Source: Phycisphaerales bacterium
GTDB lineage: Bacteria; Planctomycetota; Phycisphaerae; Sedimentisphaerales; Anaerohalosphaeraceae
DNA length: 14,329 nucleotides
Assembly (NCBI GenBank): GCA_011053245.1
Contig: DRGS01000019.1
Coordinates: 1 to 14,329 of the forward strand
Direction of reading: 5' to 3'
Shown piece by piece: positions 14,271-14,329 of the stretch. The notes beneath the pieces were generated by a model. It was not told where the DNA came from and did not search any database. It saw only the letters and a program-made list of their open reading frames with translations. The translations under genes and the position numbers were made by a program. How positions within the stretch are numbered: the first letter of the stretch is position 1; the number at the start of each line of letters is the position of its first letter.

Positions 14271-14329
14271 TTATTGCTGAAAACCATGATGGAACCACAA
14301 TATCCAATCTGCATGGAGATATACTCTAC
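14254..14329 (-). repeat. Inverted repeat, terminal arm at the window edge
   Basis: This is the exact reverse complement of 13851-13926 and runs to the last base of the window. It introduces an in-frame stop into the beta-helix gene. The about 320 bases between the arms are unique coding sequence. The pattern fits a fold-back chimera at an assembly end. Confidence 0.97.

Noticed and set aside
1..14329. CRISPR array, tRNA, rRNA or insertion sequence
   Set aside because: No regularly spaced repeats, cloverleaf-like sequence, conserved rRNA segments or transposase motifs were seen on either strand. The only long repeat is the terminal inverted one.

Overview
The window reads as a fragment of a bacterial genome, most likely a planctomycete of the class Phycisphaerae. 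The lineage is an inference. It rests on a secreted parallel beta-helix protein with a dockerin-like EF-hand tail and a DIGAYE-type end, a Porin_5-like outer-membrane barrel, and a type IV pilus / type II secretion locus containing PilMNO-like proteins. No rRNA, tRNA, transposase or CRISPR array is visible.

Layout: the left end (2-844, + strand) is the 3' part of a porin-like gene, closed by a clear intrinsic terminator with a UUCG loop at 878-909. All other genes lie on the minus strand and read right to left. In transcription order they are: a truncated beta-helix/dockerin gene (12990 to the right edge); a PilB/GspE ATPase (11249-13006); a 302-base gap with two promoters; a PilC/GspF inner-membrane protein (9741-10946); a promoter plus terminator-like leader; two paralogous GspG-like pilins (9198-9611, 8686-9102) separated by a strong hairpin; a PilV/GspI-like prepilin; a PilW/GspJ-like prepilin; a 643-residue pilin-like membrane-anchored protein in the GspK/PilX position; a 451-base gap with a terminator and a promoter; then PilM, PilN, PilO, a ParA/Soj-type ATPase and a GspB/PilP-like protein, packed with overlaps of 4 and 50 bases or gaps of 1 and 38 bases.

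Together these genes encode most of a pseudopilus or pilus machine: motor (PilB), platform (PilC), fibre (two G-type pilins), priming minor pilins (V, W and the large K/X-like protein) and an alignment complex (PilM-N-O plus GspB/PilP). No secretin (PilQ/GspD), prepilin peptidase (PilD/GspO) or retraction ATPase (PilT) is present in the window, so pilus versus secretion function is undecided. The oddest parts are the ParA ATPase inside the alignment operon, the very large K/X-like subunit, the RNA-level signals around the pilin genes, and a perfect 76-base inverted repeat at the right edge. That repeat breaks the beta-helix frame and is best explained as a fold-back chimera at a contig end.
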